In this document: positions 33,371 through 44,461 of the stretch, in pieces | Position numbering within the stretch: position 1 is the stretch's first letter | Layout: each line of letters opens with the position of its first letter | DNA from: Melieria omissa | Taxonomy: Eukaryota > Arthropoda > Insecta > Diptera > Ulidiidae | Assembly: GCA_963971225.1 (NCBI GenBank) | Contig: OZ020269.1 | Location: 37,407,264 to 37,471,263 of the forward strand | DNA length: 64,000 nucleotides | Reading direction: 5' to 3' | Translations under genes and position numbers: made by a program | The notes under the pieces: generated by a model | The model's input: the letters and a program-made list of their open reading frames with translations, nothing else | Database searches by the model: none | What the model was told of the DNA's origin: nothing

Positions 33371-33956
33371 AAAGCTTGCAATCTAACTTGAACGCAGTAA
33401 GTCAAAACTAAAGATGTGTTTATCCACAGAATAAACAGTAATGCGCATGTCGACCGGGATGCGGGCCGAAAGCAGCAGGGGGAAATAACAGAGTTTAATA
33501 ATCAGAACTTTTGTGTCTGTTAATTTGTCGTGCGAGGAAGATATCTGTTTTGTCAACTTCGCTAAGTGCCGAGCGTTGCAGAGCGAGTTGGTGCGCCCAA
33601 CGTAGGCCAGAGAATAGAAATTATGGTTATTTTCAACCTTTTAATTGTTTATGTTGCCATTAAAATTAAAAAAAATACATTACATGATTAAACGAATCAA
33701 CTGTAATTTTTTTTCCTGAAAAAGGGCAAATAAAGATCTTTTAAAAAATTACCATTTTGAAATAAGTGACATTGTATCCACTGAACCGCTTTAGATGAAA
33801 TAAGTACCAAACGATTTCTTATGTGTGGAAGTAGTACATAGACTTTATGAGATTGACCACGCCCATCTCTGACGCTCACTATGGTAGAAAAACTTAACCA
33901 TGGTACACATGTGTAAAGTAATAAATCGGCCACACCCACTTTTCGCGTCCGTTTAA

Positions 33957-34450
33957 CCCATTGCTGCCGGGTACCAGTTCCGCCCATTCGATTTTGATAA
34001 AATTTCATACACGATCTGGAATTGACCCAAATTGATCAGAAACAAAATCAGCTTTCTATCTCTGCACGTTGGTGAGATAGTTATTAGGTATTTTGTTCCC
34101 ATTAGGCAGCAATAGTAGCTCTTTTCCATACTTTTTAAAGTGATCAGCTAAACACGTGAACAAAAGAAGGATTGTTTACAGGTGAGTTAGGAGGCAGATT
34201 TTTGTGAGGTTCTAGGGCCACAACGTTTCATCAGATTTTCCACCTCCGGAAAATTCACAATTTTTGGAGTCTGGTAACTCTAGCTAGATGGCGGAATTTT
34301 AGGGTGACCTCCACTAGACTAAGGTAGTTCCATCTTTACCCCAACCATCCCTATCAATGATTTTGAGATATCTCTACCACGAACGTTTCTGTGATTTTTT
34401 TAAAAAGTCAGTTTTCATGGGTAAAATTTTACCCATTAGGCAGCAATGGG
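33957..34450. mobile_element. 494 bp TTAA-flanked MITE
   Basis: TTAA lies at 33953-33956 and 34451-34454. The inverted ends are CCCATTGCTGCC and GGCAGCAATGGG. The 16 bp palindrome GGGTAAAATTTTACCC lies close to the right end (about 34421). No coding region. Confidence 0.8.
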
Positions 34451-34534
34451 TTAACTAGCAAATCAAAGTGAAATGAGCATAGGCTATATAAGATTGACCG
34501 GGCCCACTATAACGACATGAAATTAGTAATGGCG

Positions 34535-35050
34535 AAGGTCCCCTCCCCCCACCCTTTCCCGATCCGCTTGAAATGTGTGCTGTAACATTGTTACAAAAAA
34601 CAGTGTTTCATACACGTTTCAAAACGGGTGAAATATGAGATATCACTCTCCTCTCCTTCCCTATCCACCATGGGTATAGCAAAATCGTCAAAAATAGACT
34701 GAGTACTATGGAAGCCTTCCTGCCCACCTGTCATATGCCAAATGGAATACCTATGCCTCTGAAATGGTTGTTTCAACAGGACAACGACTCGAAACATACT
34801 GTAGACGTGCAAAAGATTGATTTCGGGACAATGGAGTTCAGGTCATGGCCTGGCCTGCTCAGTCACCTGACCTCAATCCCATAAAAAAAATCTATGAGCA
34901 AAGGTAAAAAGAGCGTTGTCCAGCACAGACTCCGGGCTATGAGGCATGACAGCAAATCCCACTTAAACAGTATCGCGACCTCATCGACTCCATGCTCCGT
35001 CGATGTGCAGCAGTAATAAAAGATTGCGGCTATTCAACAAAAAATAGATA
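34535..35050 (+). pseudogene. Tc1-like transposase C-terminal fragment
   Basis: From about 34755 a plus-strand frame reads LKWLFQQDNDSKHT, the second-Asp block of Tc1 transposases. A shifted frame near 34845 reads WPGLLSHLTSIP, or WPAQSPDLNPI in the alternative frame, the third catalytic block. Later codons are scrambled. The first 115 bases repeat the 3175-3270 sequence. No ends were found, so this is a stranded fragment. Confidence 0.55.
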
Positions 35051-35217
35051 ACTTCAGAACTTCATAGATAAATCTATTTTTTTTCTATTTGCTTATGTAT
35101 GACATTGATTTATGTGAAATACTCCTGTTATTTTAAACAGTGAACTATTAAGTTTTTTTTGTTTAAGTAATTTTTAATACAAATGTGTAAATAAAAATAT
35201 TTACTACACTCAGTTAA

Positions 35218-36878
35218 CCCTTTCGGTACTTTTTTTTTGTTTGTAACTTTAAAAATCATTATTTTTCATTTCATTACTGTTTTAGACTACATAATGAATA
35301 ATCAAAAGTCATTTTTTTAACCTTCACACTGTCACTATTAACATATGTTAATATTTCAATTTTGATTTTGCTATAACTTTTTGGGTTTAAGTCCGATTTT
35401 CATGCGGCTTCGGCTCAGTGGCCAATTTGTCAACCTCTTTCTATATATGTAATCAGAAAACTAAAAATTTAATTTTTTCCATCTTTTTTTTACAAATGAA
35501 AATGTTTACCCCTATTTTGGTTACATATTAACATATGTTAATATTTTTCTTCTCATCCGTTTTATAAAGACAGTTTTCATGTTTTGAGCTAAGTTGGTAA
35601 GCAAAAACATAAAATGGACTGTGCTAAAGAGATTTTAGGTTCACGTGTGGAAGGGGGATAAGGGATGAATGGGGTTTCAGCCCCTACAAAGTGGGCGAAT
35701 TTGTTGCTAAAAGAAATTGTTGTTTAAAAGAAATGCCATAAATTCTTTTTCAAATATATTCTCATCAAATTTCGTATTTAAGACTTTTAGGTAATACTAC
35801 ATCACATATCCAAATTTGAACGAGATCGGCCAACTATATCATATAGCTGCCATAGAAACGATCGATCAAAAATGTGTTGCATTGCGATTTGTACAAAAGG
35901 GCTAAATTGGTAACAATTGGTGCATTTTCAAATATATTTTCATCAAATTTCGTATTTAAGACTTTTAGATAATACTACATCGCATATCCAAATTATAACG
36001 AGATCGGCCAACTATCAGTTTTCAAATGCAAACGTTTGTTACCAATTTAGCCCTTTTGTACCAATCGCAATGCAACACATTTTTGACCGATCGTTTCTAT
36101 GGCAGCTATATGATATAGTTGGCCGATCTCGTTCAAATTTGGATATGTGATGTAGTATTACCCAAAAGTCTCAAATACGAAACTTGATGAAAATATATTT
36201 GAAAATGCACTTTTTATGGCATTTCTTTAAAAAATTCAACAAATTCGCCCACATTGTAGGGGCTGAAACCCCATTCATCCCTTTTCCCCCTTCCACATGT
36301 GAACCTAAAATCTCTTTAGCATAGTCCATTTTATGTTTTTGCTTACCAACTTACCTCAAAAACTGAAAACTGTCTTTATAAAACGGATGCGAAGAAAAAT
36401 ATTAACATATGTTAATAGTGACGGTTTCCGTATATACAAATTGGTGACAGTGTGAAGGTTAAATATTGTTCGAAAAAGTGGTTTTTGGGCATCATGCCAT
36501 ATGACTTAGTAAGAAATAAAAAAAATCGTACAGCCTTAGTGAACTATATTTGGGATCTAACTTTTTTTACACTTACTAAAGCAATAAATACCTACTAGAT
36601 TACTTACTTAAACCTATGAAATAAATTGATTTTTGTAATAGAATAAATAAAAGAACTTAGTGACCTCTTTTTGTAAAATACGCAGCTCGATAGGACTGCG
36701 CACTTTCTGAACCCCTACAATTTATTTGGTACACTAATCAAAATATTTTTTTCATTATTTGGTATAAAAACCTTCAGAGAAAAATACAAAAATATAAAAA
36801 TATTGTATCCATAAGTTTTTGACCTAAAACAGGCACTGAAAAGAGGCTATGCCATATGGCATAGAATAACCGAAAGGG
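35218..36878. mobile_element. TTAA-flanked element hosting a fold-back MITE
   Basis: TTAA lies at 35214-35217 and 36879-36882. The ends are CCCTTTCGGTA and, reversed, CCCTTTCGGTT. Near the right end sits TATGCCATATGGCATA, a 16 bp palindrome, with an imperfect partner ATGCCATATGACTTAG at about 36493. Its own sequence is only about 0.5 kb once the nested element is removed. No transposase. Confidence 0.75.
35321..36458. mobile_element. TTAA-flanked fold-back MITE
   Basis: TTAA lies at 35317-35320 and 36459-36462. The ends are CCTTCACACTGTCAC, perfectly inverted. The palindrome TTAACATATGTTAA occurs three times (about 35338, 35526, 36400). Arms of about 390 bp (35530-35919 against 36034-36400) are inverted copies around a 115 bp loop. 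The loop repeats the block at 35757-35845 in direct orientation. A single strand would fold into a near-complete hairpin. Confidence 0.85.
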
Positions 36879-36882
36879 TTAA

Positions 36883-37284
36883 CAATGTGTTTAAAATTAA
36901 TTACTGAATGAAAATCAAATTATTTTTAAGAAACAGATCTAGTTGGTTTTTGGCTTAAGCCACTCCTATTATTTTGAACACAATTGTATGTGTATGATAT
37001 ACGAACCTGGGGCTGCTTCACAACCGTCCAAATGTGACCAGGTTAGTCTTCTAGTTTGAATGTCATTAAGCATGTGTAGAATTACACAAGATTTCTTACA
37101 AAAAAAAAAAATAGTGAGGGTGGTTACAATTGAGGAGTGGGCGAAAGTCACAACATTTTACTGTCCCAAAATTGTAGAATTAATGTCTAAAATGTAAGAG
37201 ATGTGAAAAGCGATTACACCCATACCCCGCTTTGCGTCGTTTCGTTTTGCGTTGTTTCGAAGTTGCGTCGCTGCTAAATTACTA
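36883..37284. other. Unassigned DNA between elements
   Basis: No gene or bounded element seen; A-rich run at about 37100. Confidence 0.4.
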
Positions 37285-37971
37285 CATGGGCTGAAAAGTC
37301 TTTGGCCTGACATAGAGATGGCGCCAAAAAGAAGAATTATTTATTATTATATTAAGAATTATTGTGTTGTACATGGAAAACCATCCTTAACTTAGATTCT
37401 GTCAAAGTTTCATGACATTTGGTTGACTCGTTTTCAAGTTATTGCTTTCGAAGTGACGCTACCTCTGAATTTTTGTAAACAATGGAAAAAAGTGAATTTC
37501 GTGTTTTGATAAAACATTGCTATTTGATGGGCAAAAATACAGATGTATTATAACATTTATCAAGCCATACTTTTGTTTCCACTGTATTTTTGCCCATCAA
37601 ATAGCAATGTTTTATCAAATTATATCAAATTATATCAGACAAATCCATGAATTGGGCTACGAATTGCTCCCTCATCCCGCCTATTCACCCGATCTAGCCC
37701 CAAGTGACTATTTCTTGTTTCCAAACTTGAAGAAATGGCTCGGCGGAAAGAGATTTGCTTAATGAGCACACGAAATTCACTTTTTTCCATTTTCTTCTCA
37801 GTCAACGCGGTAGTCTGATATTAACGGCTGTCAAAAACAAACTAAATGTCGCAGCTTGTTCAATTTTTGACAAGAGTCAACTGACAGATGACTGTTGACG
37901 GGAGGAGTGTTGCCATTTCAATTAAGAGGCGGGTAATTTCAAAAAGTCACGGACTTATTGACCCGCCCTCG
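37285..37971 (+). mobile_element. Deleted mariner with internal hairpin
   Basis: Imperfect ends CATGGGCTGAAAAGTC and, reversed, CGAGGGCGGGTCAATAAGTC lie between TA dinucleotides (37283-37284, 37972-37973). A start codon frame at 37482 (MEKSEFRVLIKHCYLMGKN) is the mariner N-terminus. A C-terminal piece at about 37640-37760 reads YELLPHPAYSPDLAPSDYFLF and KWLGGKRF, the DD34D-type third-Asp block. The bulk of the transposase is missing. The 5' coding bases 37482-37545 are repeated in inverted form in two pieces (37578-37618 and 37768-37790). Confidence 0.65.
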
Positions 37972-37973
37972 TA

Positions 37974-38539
37974 TGATTGTATCCAACGGTGCTTGTGGAA
38001 CTAGATTCACTTGATTTTTTATAAATACCGACGAAAAATGATGGCATTATACAAAAACCATAAATTGTTTCGCTAACTTCTAGATTTTTTTTATGAAAAT
38101 TGTTTGTAGTTATCCTGTTGACATACCAACATTGTCTACAAAAGGTCTTTGAGTCAATCAAGGGTGAGAAACTACAATCTACCTGATTTTGTTCTTGCTT
38201 TTATCAGTTGTTGGATTGCGGCTTCCCTAAATAATGTTGATCTTCCAATTAAAAACTTGTGGTCTCGATAAACACTGGTCACGGTAACATTTTAACAACA
38301 ATGTAACCATCCAACAAATTTAGTTTTTTAGACAAAATTTTATATTATTTCAATTAGTATCAGTTCAGACAAGGTTCAACAATCTATATCAAAAAGTTCT
38401 CGCAACATATTTTCATGTTTCAAAATACGCTATAACTCCCAAACTAAGAAATCAAATGTAATAAAATTTCTGCCAGGCTTTCAACACAGTCATACTAACC
38501 CATTATATGCACATCTATGGTTCAACTATAAGGTTGTAG
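37974..38539. other. Unassigned DNA left of the P-like element
   Basis: No gene recognised. The last 40 bases before the P-like end (about 38500-38539, GTTCAACTATAAGGTTGTAGC) resemble 61455-61495 (GTTCAATAATAAGGTTATAG), so the P-like element appears to have inserted into a repeat. Confidence 0.4.
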
Positions 38540-39553
38540 CAAAGAATATGAAGTAATATAGAACGCGCAAAGCATCGTCATCATCGTTTCAGCGAAGATG
38601 ACTCGGGATTCGCTAATGTTTTTGTTGTTGTCGTTTATTGTGTGTATGCTTTTTTGGTTTTGCTGCACAAATTTCTGTAATGTCACTATCAATCGAAGCT
38701 TTGTGGCAGTGACTACGTCAGCGATAAAGCGATGTGAAACTGGGAGAGTAAGCCGATTTTTGTGCGTTTTTTGCAATTCACGTACACAGTCCGTGTGTGC
38801 TGGCAGTGATCAGCTCTTCACTGTGTCTGCTCTTTTCCCGATATTAGGGATTAGGGATTCCTTTCAATTATTTTCTTTTTAAAGTATGTTCTCATTAATT
38901 TTCTGCATTAAATGCCAACACATGAACTTTTTTGGTTTCATTATGTAAATATTAATGAAACATATACCAAAGAACACAAAACTAAATGCATTGAATATGA
39001 ATACGAATTTTATTTCGCATTTCTTCATTTAGCGAATCTCTAACCATCAGATCAGATCAGATATGCTTTTGGTGCTAAATGCTCTAGTTTGACCGCAGGG
39101 TTGTTTTTTTGGATGCAGCTAATAAAATCTTAATTTAATTAAATTAAAAGCATACCCAAGGATTAATTTGGCGCTTTTGGGCAATAATATATTTTTCTAG
39201 TCAATTTTATACAAACGTATTACGAAATGGCACCAAAAATATACAAATAAAAAGACAAATTTCTTTGGTCACAAAAAATGACTCACACCAGCAACACTGG
39301 AATTTTGAAATGAACTAGAACAACAACCCCGTTTTAGAAATTTATATGGAGGAAAAACTACGTTCCTGATCAAGCTTGGGGCCTACTAGTAGACCCCAAG
39401 GTTGCAATTTTGCAATAATATTAGTGTAATTCTGTGCATGTACAGGGTAGGTCATTTAAAGTGGAAGCATCTGGTAACCCTATATTTGACAGAGCTGTCA
39501 GATCGACTAATGACATAGCGCGTTGGAAGCGTCATTCCAAGACAATTTATACC

Positions 39554-39894
39554 ATGGAACAGTACACTCCAAAAGAACGTGCTGAAATTGTTCAGCTTTA
39601 CATTCAAAATAACTTCTCGATTGTGAAAACGTGCGTTTCGTGCGTTTCAGACGAGGCACATTTCACGTTGAATGGAGGCGTAAACAAACAAAATTCTCGC
39701 TTCTATGCCACTCAAAACCCTCAATTATTTGAGGAGCAGCCTCTATACGACCAAAAAGTCACAGTTTGGTGTGGTGTTTGCGCCGATATGATCATCGGGC
39801 CGTATTTTTTCCAAGACAACCGTGGAAAGACCTTATCCATCGATGGTGACCGTTATCGAGCCATGATAACCAATTTTGTGATGCCAATTGTTCG
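39554..39894 (+). pseudogene. Mariner (DD41D) transposase, N-terminal piece
   Basis: It opens at the ATG at 39554: MEQYTPKERAEIVQLYIQNN, a helix-turn-helix start. After only about 35 residues it reaches SDEAHFTLNG, the first catalytic Asp block, which normally lies about 150 residues in. So roughly 110-120 residues of the DNA-binding region are deleted. It continues DQKVTVWCGVCADMIIGPYF until interrupted by the LINE at 39895. The apparent frame beyond that point (to 40042) is LINE 5'UTR, not transposase. Confidence 0.75.
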
Positions 39895-40133
39895 GGAAGG
39901 AAGGGAGCGGACATACAAGGCAAAGTCTCTGATTGCGTTCAACCTGGCGAACGCCAGAACGATCCTTGTCCCTGTCCAATCCAAGCTGATGCACAGCCTC
40001 CGCGCGGCCCTTCTGGATAGCTATTTGGCATCCGCTGAATAGTGAACTAATGTGTGCAGCGAGTCCTATCCCCAGGACTTAAAATTTGGGTTGTGCGCAG
40101 GGTTTGGTGCCCGCCACGGAAAACCAAATACCA

Positions 40134-43118
40134 ATGAAAGCCAAAAAGCAAGCCTCGGAAGGAACCCACAATGTTGACGACCACAGCAAACGATTCAACG
40201 ACCATGATTTGAGGATATGCACCTGGAATGTCCGGACCCTCTATAGGGAAGGTGCCTCTATCCAACTGGCGGAAGCCCTCACGAAATGTAAGGCTGACAT
40301 CACCGCCATCCAGGAAATGCGATGGACAGGACAAGGTTGCTCCAAGCGAGCAGACTGCGATATCTACTACAGCTGCCATGCGGAGAAGCGCGAATTTGGC
40401 TGCGGATTTGTGGTCAGCAAGAGACTTCGCCACCACGTCTCTCGGTTCACTCCGGTGAACGAACGGCTGGTTTCGATCCGCATCAAAGCTAAATACTTTA
40501 GCATCAGCCTAATTTGCGCGCACGCCCCGACGGAAGAAAAGGACGATGCGACCAAGGATGCCTTCTATGCGAAGCTCGAGGACGTCTACGACAGGTGCCC
40601 GGCCCATGACGTCAAAATTGTCCTCGGGGACTTCAACGCAAAAGTCGGGCGAGAAGGCATCTTTGGCCCCACAGTCGGGCAGGTCAGCCTCCATGGGACC
40701 ACTACGAACAACGGTCTGAGGCTGATCGATTTCGCCGCGGCACGAAACATGGTAGTTAGTAGCACCAGATTCCAGCACCTCGATATCCACAAGGCCACCT
40801 GGTTATCCCCCGATCAATCCACCCGCAACCAGATTGATCACATTGTGATTGATGGAAGGCATGCTTCTAGCATTCTAGATGTGCGCACGTTCCGAGGACC
40901 CAACATCGACTCGGACCACTACCTTGTTGCAGCCAAGGTACGCATGCGTCTTTGCGCAGCGAAGACCGCACAACCTAGTTTGCGAAGAAAGCTGGACATC
41001 AGTAAGCTGCGATCACAAGGGGTAGCCGAAGTCTACTCCGCTCAACTCTCCAACCAGCTCGGTCGCTCCCCCTCTCCACCTGATGACATCGGCGGATTAT
41101 GGGCTCACTTATCCCACTCTATGCGCGCCGCCGCAGAAAATGTCCTTGGTTTTCGACGCCCACCACCAAAAAACCAATGGTACGATGAAGAGTGTCGCGC
41201 AGCCACTGCAGTGAAGAATGCTGCATACAAGAAGACCCTGCAGTCGGCCGCCACGCGAGCCATGACAGAAAAATACCGGGAGGAGAGGAAGAAAGAGAGG
41301 TGCCTTTTTAGACGCAAGAAACGGGAGCAAGAAAGGCGCGAGCGTGAGGAAATCGAGGAGTGCAGGAGCAGGAATGACGCCCGAAAATTCTTCCAAAAAG
41401 TTAAGCGTCTCACGGAAGGATTTAAGCCAGGGGCATCTTCTTGCAGAGACGAAAACGGGGATCTGGTTACGGATGCGCAGGGTGTGCTGAGGTTGTGGAA
41501 GGAGCACTTCACCAAGCTGCTCGCAGGCGACGAAGGGAACAATACCGCCAGTGGTGAAGATGTCCAGATGGCACCAATCGACGACGACGGTGTGGATGTG
41601 CCACCGCCCAGCCATGACGAGGTCCGGGTTGCTATCCAGCGACTCAAGAACAATAAAGCTGCAGGGCCGGATGGGCTACCAGCTGAATTGTTCAAGGCCG
41701 GCGGCGGTGAGCTGATTGGGTGCATGCATCAGCTCATTTGCAAAATATGGGTGGAGGAACGAATGCCCAACGAATGGAACCTCAGTGCCCTTTGTCCTGT
41801 GCTGAAGAAAGGCGACCCAACAATATGCGCCAACTACAGGGGTATAAGCCTACTTCCCATTGCATACAAGGTCCTGACGAGCGTATTATGTGAAAGACTA
41901 AAGCCACTCGCCAAGGCGCTGATTGGACCTTATCAGTGCGGCTTTAGACCTGGTAAGTCCACCATCGACCAGATATTCACTCTACGCCAAATCCTGGAGA
42001 AGACCCATGAGAACCAAATCGATACACACCATCTCTTCATCGATTACAAGGCAGCATTCGATAGCCCGATAAGGGATCGCCTATATGCCGCATTGTCTGA
42101 ACTTGGTATCCCTGCAAAGCTCGTTAGACTTTGCAGAGCGACGTTGAGCAATACGCGCAGCTCCGTCAAGGTTGGAAGTGACCTCTCCGACCCCTTTGAT
42201 ACCGTTCGAGGTTTCAGACAGGGCGATCGTTTGTCCTGCGACCTCTTCAACTTCACCATGGAGAGTGTTCTGCGCAAGGCCGGTGTACATCGTAATGGCA
42301 CAATTTTCAACAAAAGTGTCCAGCTCCTTGCTTACGCTGATGATATTGATGTCATCGGACGTAACAAGCGAGATGTCACCGCTGCCTTTGCGGCTATCGA
42401 AAGAGAATCTGCCAAAATGGGTCTGGTGGTAAATGAGGGCAAGACGAAGTATATGCTGTCTACACGCAGGGACTCGCAGCGGCTAGGGTCTCACGTCGAG
42501 GCCGACAGGTATGCTTTTGAAGTTGTCAAGGAATTCGTCTACCTTGGCACCGCCATCAACAGCAGCAATGATGTCAGTCTGGAGATAAAGCGAAGGATAA
42601 CTCTTGCCAACAGGTGCTACTACGGTCTCGGTAGGCAATTGAGAAGTAGAGACCTCTCTCGACCGACAAAACTTTCACTCTATAGGACGCTTATCTTGCC
42701 CGTGCTTCTCTATGGCGCTGAAGCATGGACAATGACACGAAACGACATAGCGGCCCTTGGAGTGTTCGAGAGGAAGGTGCTTCGCAAAATCTTCGGCCCT
42801 GTTCGGGTTGGTGACGACTATCGCATACGAACCAATAACGAGCTGTATGAGCTGTATAAGGACATGGACGTAGCGCAGCGAATTAACATCCAGCGGCTAC
42901 GCTGGCTCGGTCATGTCTGCCGCATGGGCGACGAAGCTCCGGCGAAAAAGGTATTCGATGCGATGGTTGGAGGTCGACGGCGAAGAGGGAGGCCGTGTCT
43001 CCGGTGGAAGGACCAAGTGGAAGAGGCCCTGGTATCTCTTGGTGTGACCAACTGGAGAAGGCGCGCGCGAAGCAGAGGCGCCTGGAGAGAAGTTTTGCGG
43101 CAGGCCGTAACCCGATAA
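40134..43118 (+). CDS. RTE endonuclease-reverse transcriptase, intact
   Basis: About 994 residues from the first ATG at 40134 (MKAKKQASEGTHNVDD) with no stop or frameshift. N-terminal apurinic-type endonuclease: ICTWNVRTLYREG, ITAIQEMRWTGQG, VLGDFNAKVG, QIDHIVIDGR, SDHYLVAAKV. An R/E/K-rich linker follows near 360-420. The reverse transcriptase has NNKAAGPDGLPAELFKAG, ANYRGISLLP, CGFRPGKSTIDQIF, FIDYKAAFDS, GFRQGDRLSC and LAYADDIDVIG with the catalytic YADD. The C-terminus has LLYGAEAWT and QRLRWLGHVCRM. It nicks DNA and copies its RNA into the site. The CG-rich codon use contrasts with the AT-rich surroundings, and the intact frame suggests possible activity. Confidence 0.95.
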   Translation: MKAKKQASEGTHNVDDHSKRFNDHDLRICTWNVRTLYREGASIQLAEALTKCKADITAIQEMRWTGQGCSKRADCDIYYSCHAEKREFGCGFVVSKRLRHHVSRFTPVNERLVSIRIKAKYFSISLICAHAPTEEKDDATKDAFYAKLEDVYDRCPAHDVKIVLGDFNAKVGREGIFGPTVGQVSLHGTTTNNGLRLIDFAAARNMVVSSTRFQHLDIHKATWLSPDQSTRNQIDHIVIDGRHASSILDVRTFRGPNIDSDHYLVAAKVRMRLCAAKTAQPSLRRKLDISKLRSQGVAEVYSAQLSNQLGRSPSPPDDIGGLWAHLSHSMRAAAENVLGFRRPPPKNQWYDEECRAATAVKNAAYKKTLQSAATRAMTEKYREERKKERCLFRRKKREQERREREEIEECRSRNDARKFFQKVKRLTEGFKPGASSCRDENGDLVTDAQGVLRLWKEHFTKLLAGDEGNNTASGEDVQMAPIDDDGVDVPPPSHDEVRVAIQRLKNNKAAGPDGLPAELFKAGGGELIGCMHQLICKIWVEERMPNEWNLSALCPVLKKGDPTICANYRGISLLPIAYKVLTSVLCERLKPLAKALIGPYQCGFRPGKSTIDQIFTLRQILEKTHENQIDTHHLFIDYKAAFDSPIRDRLYAALSELGIPAKLVRLCRATLSNTRSSVKVGSDLSDPFDTVRGFRQGDRLSCDLFNFTMESVLRKAGVHRNGTIFNKSVQLLAYADDIDVIGRNKRDVTAAFAAIERESAKMGLVVNEGKTKYMLSTRRDSQRLGSHVEADRYAFEVVKEFVYLGTAINSSNDVSLEIKRRITLANRCYYGLGRQLRSRDLSRPTKLSLYRTLILPVLLYGAEAWTMTRNDIAALGVFERKVLRKIFGPVRVGDDYRIRTNNELYELYKDMDVAQRINIQRLRWLGHVCRMGDEAPAKKVFDAMVGGRRRRGRPCLRWKDQVEEALVSLGVTNWRRRARSRGAWREVLRQAVTR

Positions 43119-43136
43119 CGGGTTGTTATGGCCAGT

Positions 43137-43157
43137 TAAGTAAGTAAGTAAGTAAGT
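43137..43157 (+). repeat. (TAAG)n LINE tail
   Basis: Five tandem TAAG/GTAA units at the 3' end of the RTE copy. The truncated copy has the same unit (19686-19700), so it is part of the element's replication product. Confidence 0.9.
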
Positions 43158-43166
43158 AATTGTTCG

Positions 43167-43528
43167 TGAAAATGGTTTGGATGACTTTTGGTTTCAACAA
43201 GACGGCGCTACATGCCATACAGCAAAACCATCGATTTATTGCGGCCATTGTTCCCCGGCCGAATCATATCGAAAAAAGGCGATTATGAGTGGCCACCGAG
43301 ATGACCCGATTTGACGCCGCCAGACTTTTTTTATGGGGCTACTTGAAGTCCAAGGTATACACCAACAAGCCAAGGACACTAGCTCAACTCAGAGCCAACA
43401 TACGCCGCGAAATAAGAGCCATATCGGCCGATACACTGGCAAAAATGATGGAAAATGCCGAAAAAAGGGGAAAATTTGCGGCCAAAGCTAATGGTGGCCA
43501 TTTACGCGATATCATTTTCAAAAACTAA
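43167..43528 (+). pseudogene. Mariner (DD41D) transposase, C-terminal piece
   Basis: Continues the interrupted gene: DDFWFQQDGATCHTA holds the second catalytic Asp. A frame change follows, then WPPR, a stop, and PDLTPPDFFLWGYLKSKVY with the third Asp. By eye, allowing the frame change, about 41 residues separate them, the rosa (DD41D) signature. A clean C-terminal frame (to 43528) ends GGHLRDIIFKN. Confidence 0.8.
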
Positions 43529-44461
43529 CTAGAAAATTTCTCCTTGGACCAAAATAAATGAATATCGAGATGAAAACAAAAAAAAACATTTTTTCCCTCT
43601 TTTTTTCAAAAACAAATGCTTCCACTTTAAATGGCCTACCCTGTATTTCTACCGGCTCTCCCAGTTTCACATCGCTTAATCGCTGACTACGTGACACGAA
43701 ACTGAGAGGAGAAATTATTTTCAGACCATTTTTTGCTTTTTCCAACCGTCCGATAGTGTACGGGTTTTTTTACCCAAACATTCGCACAGCGCCGGTTACC
43801 AGTCAATTGTTTGCATCTTAAAGTGATAACTTTTCTTATTTGCTGTAAATATAACGTTGCGAACCACCTTGTTTTACTGGTCGAAGTAATTTTGATTGTT
43901 ACCCGTACCAACAAAAAGCAGAAAAGAATTATTTCAGAGGTAAAGTCAGCAGATATTCGGATGCTTTTTATTTAGTTCATGTCTCATTGAGTTTGCGTTT
44001 CTAGTGCAGCAAGAAACAGTGATGGCAAGTTGAACTCTTTTCAAACGCAGAGCTGCAACACAAACAATTCAAACGTTAAGGCTTTAAGGGCAGTCAGCAA
44101 AAACTGAAGTAATTCATATTAAAACACGTTGGAACATACTTATGACGTTTTTCAGCAACATTTTTTTTGCAATCAATTTCCTATAAACGTACTACAGAAT
44201 GAAAGAAAAAATAATAATTATTTTATTTGCAAATAAACTTAGAACGCACCAGCAGCCCTTGCCCTGACTTTTGTATGGCGAATTTTCTGTACGAACCCTA
44301 ATCAACTCTGGGGCCTGGTTTGACCGAATTTGCGACTCTGGGGCCTGGTTTGACCGAATTAGCAACCGTGACTCCTCTTAGTTTCGCGTCATGTAGTCAT
44401 TGCTTTGTGGTGTATGGCTGTTTGCTCAAATGCCGCGCTTTGATTGATTTTTAAAACCTGC

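Larger units (their letters stand above)
39895..43157 (+). mobile_element. Full-length RTE-type LINE
   Basis: 3263 bp flanked by the 9 bp direct repeat AATTGTTCG (39886-39894, 43158-43166). It has a 239 bp 5'UTR, one long ORF, a very short 3'UTR with CCCGATAACGGGTTGTTATG (a hairpin-forming end), and a (TAAG)n tail of about five units. Short 3'UTR plus microsatellite tail is characteristic of RTE elements. It interrupts the mariner transposase. Confidence 0.95.
39443..43643 (+). mobile_element. rosa-like (DD41D) mariner split by an RTE LINE
   Basis: The 27 bp inverted ends start CAGGGTAGGTCATTTAAAGT with one mismatch, with TA at 39441-39442 and 43644-43645. Without the LINE it is about 0.94 kb. 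The transposase is in two pieces on either side of the LINE. Confidence 0.85.

Noticed and set aside
39895..40042. Continuation of the mariner frame to 40042
   Set aside because: It crosses the LINE insertion site defined by the 9 bp duplication, so the extra residues are LINE 5'UTR.
41105..41725. 206- and 168-residue minus-strand frames opposite the RTE ORF (repeated at 21113-21733)
   Set aside because: They mirror the RTE coding strand in both copies. Their conservation follows from the RTE ORF.
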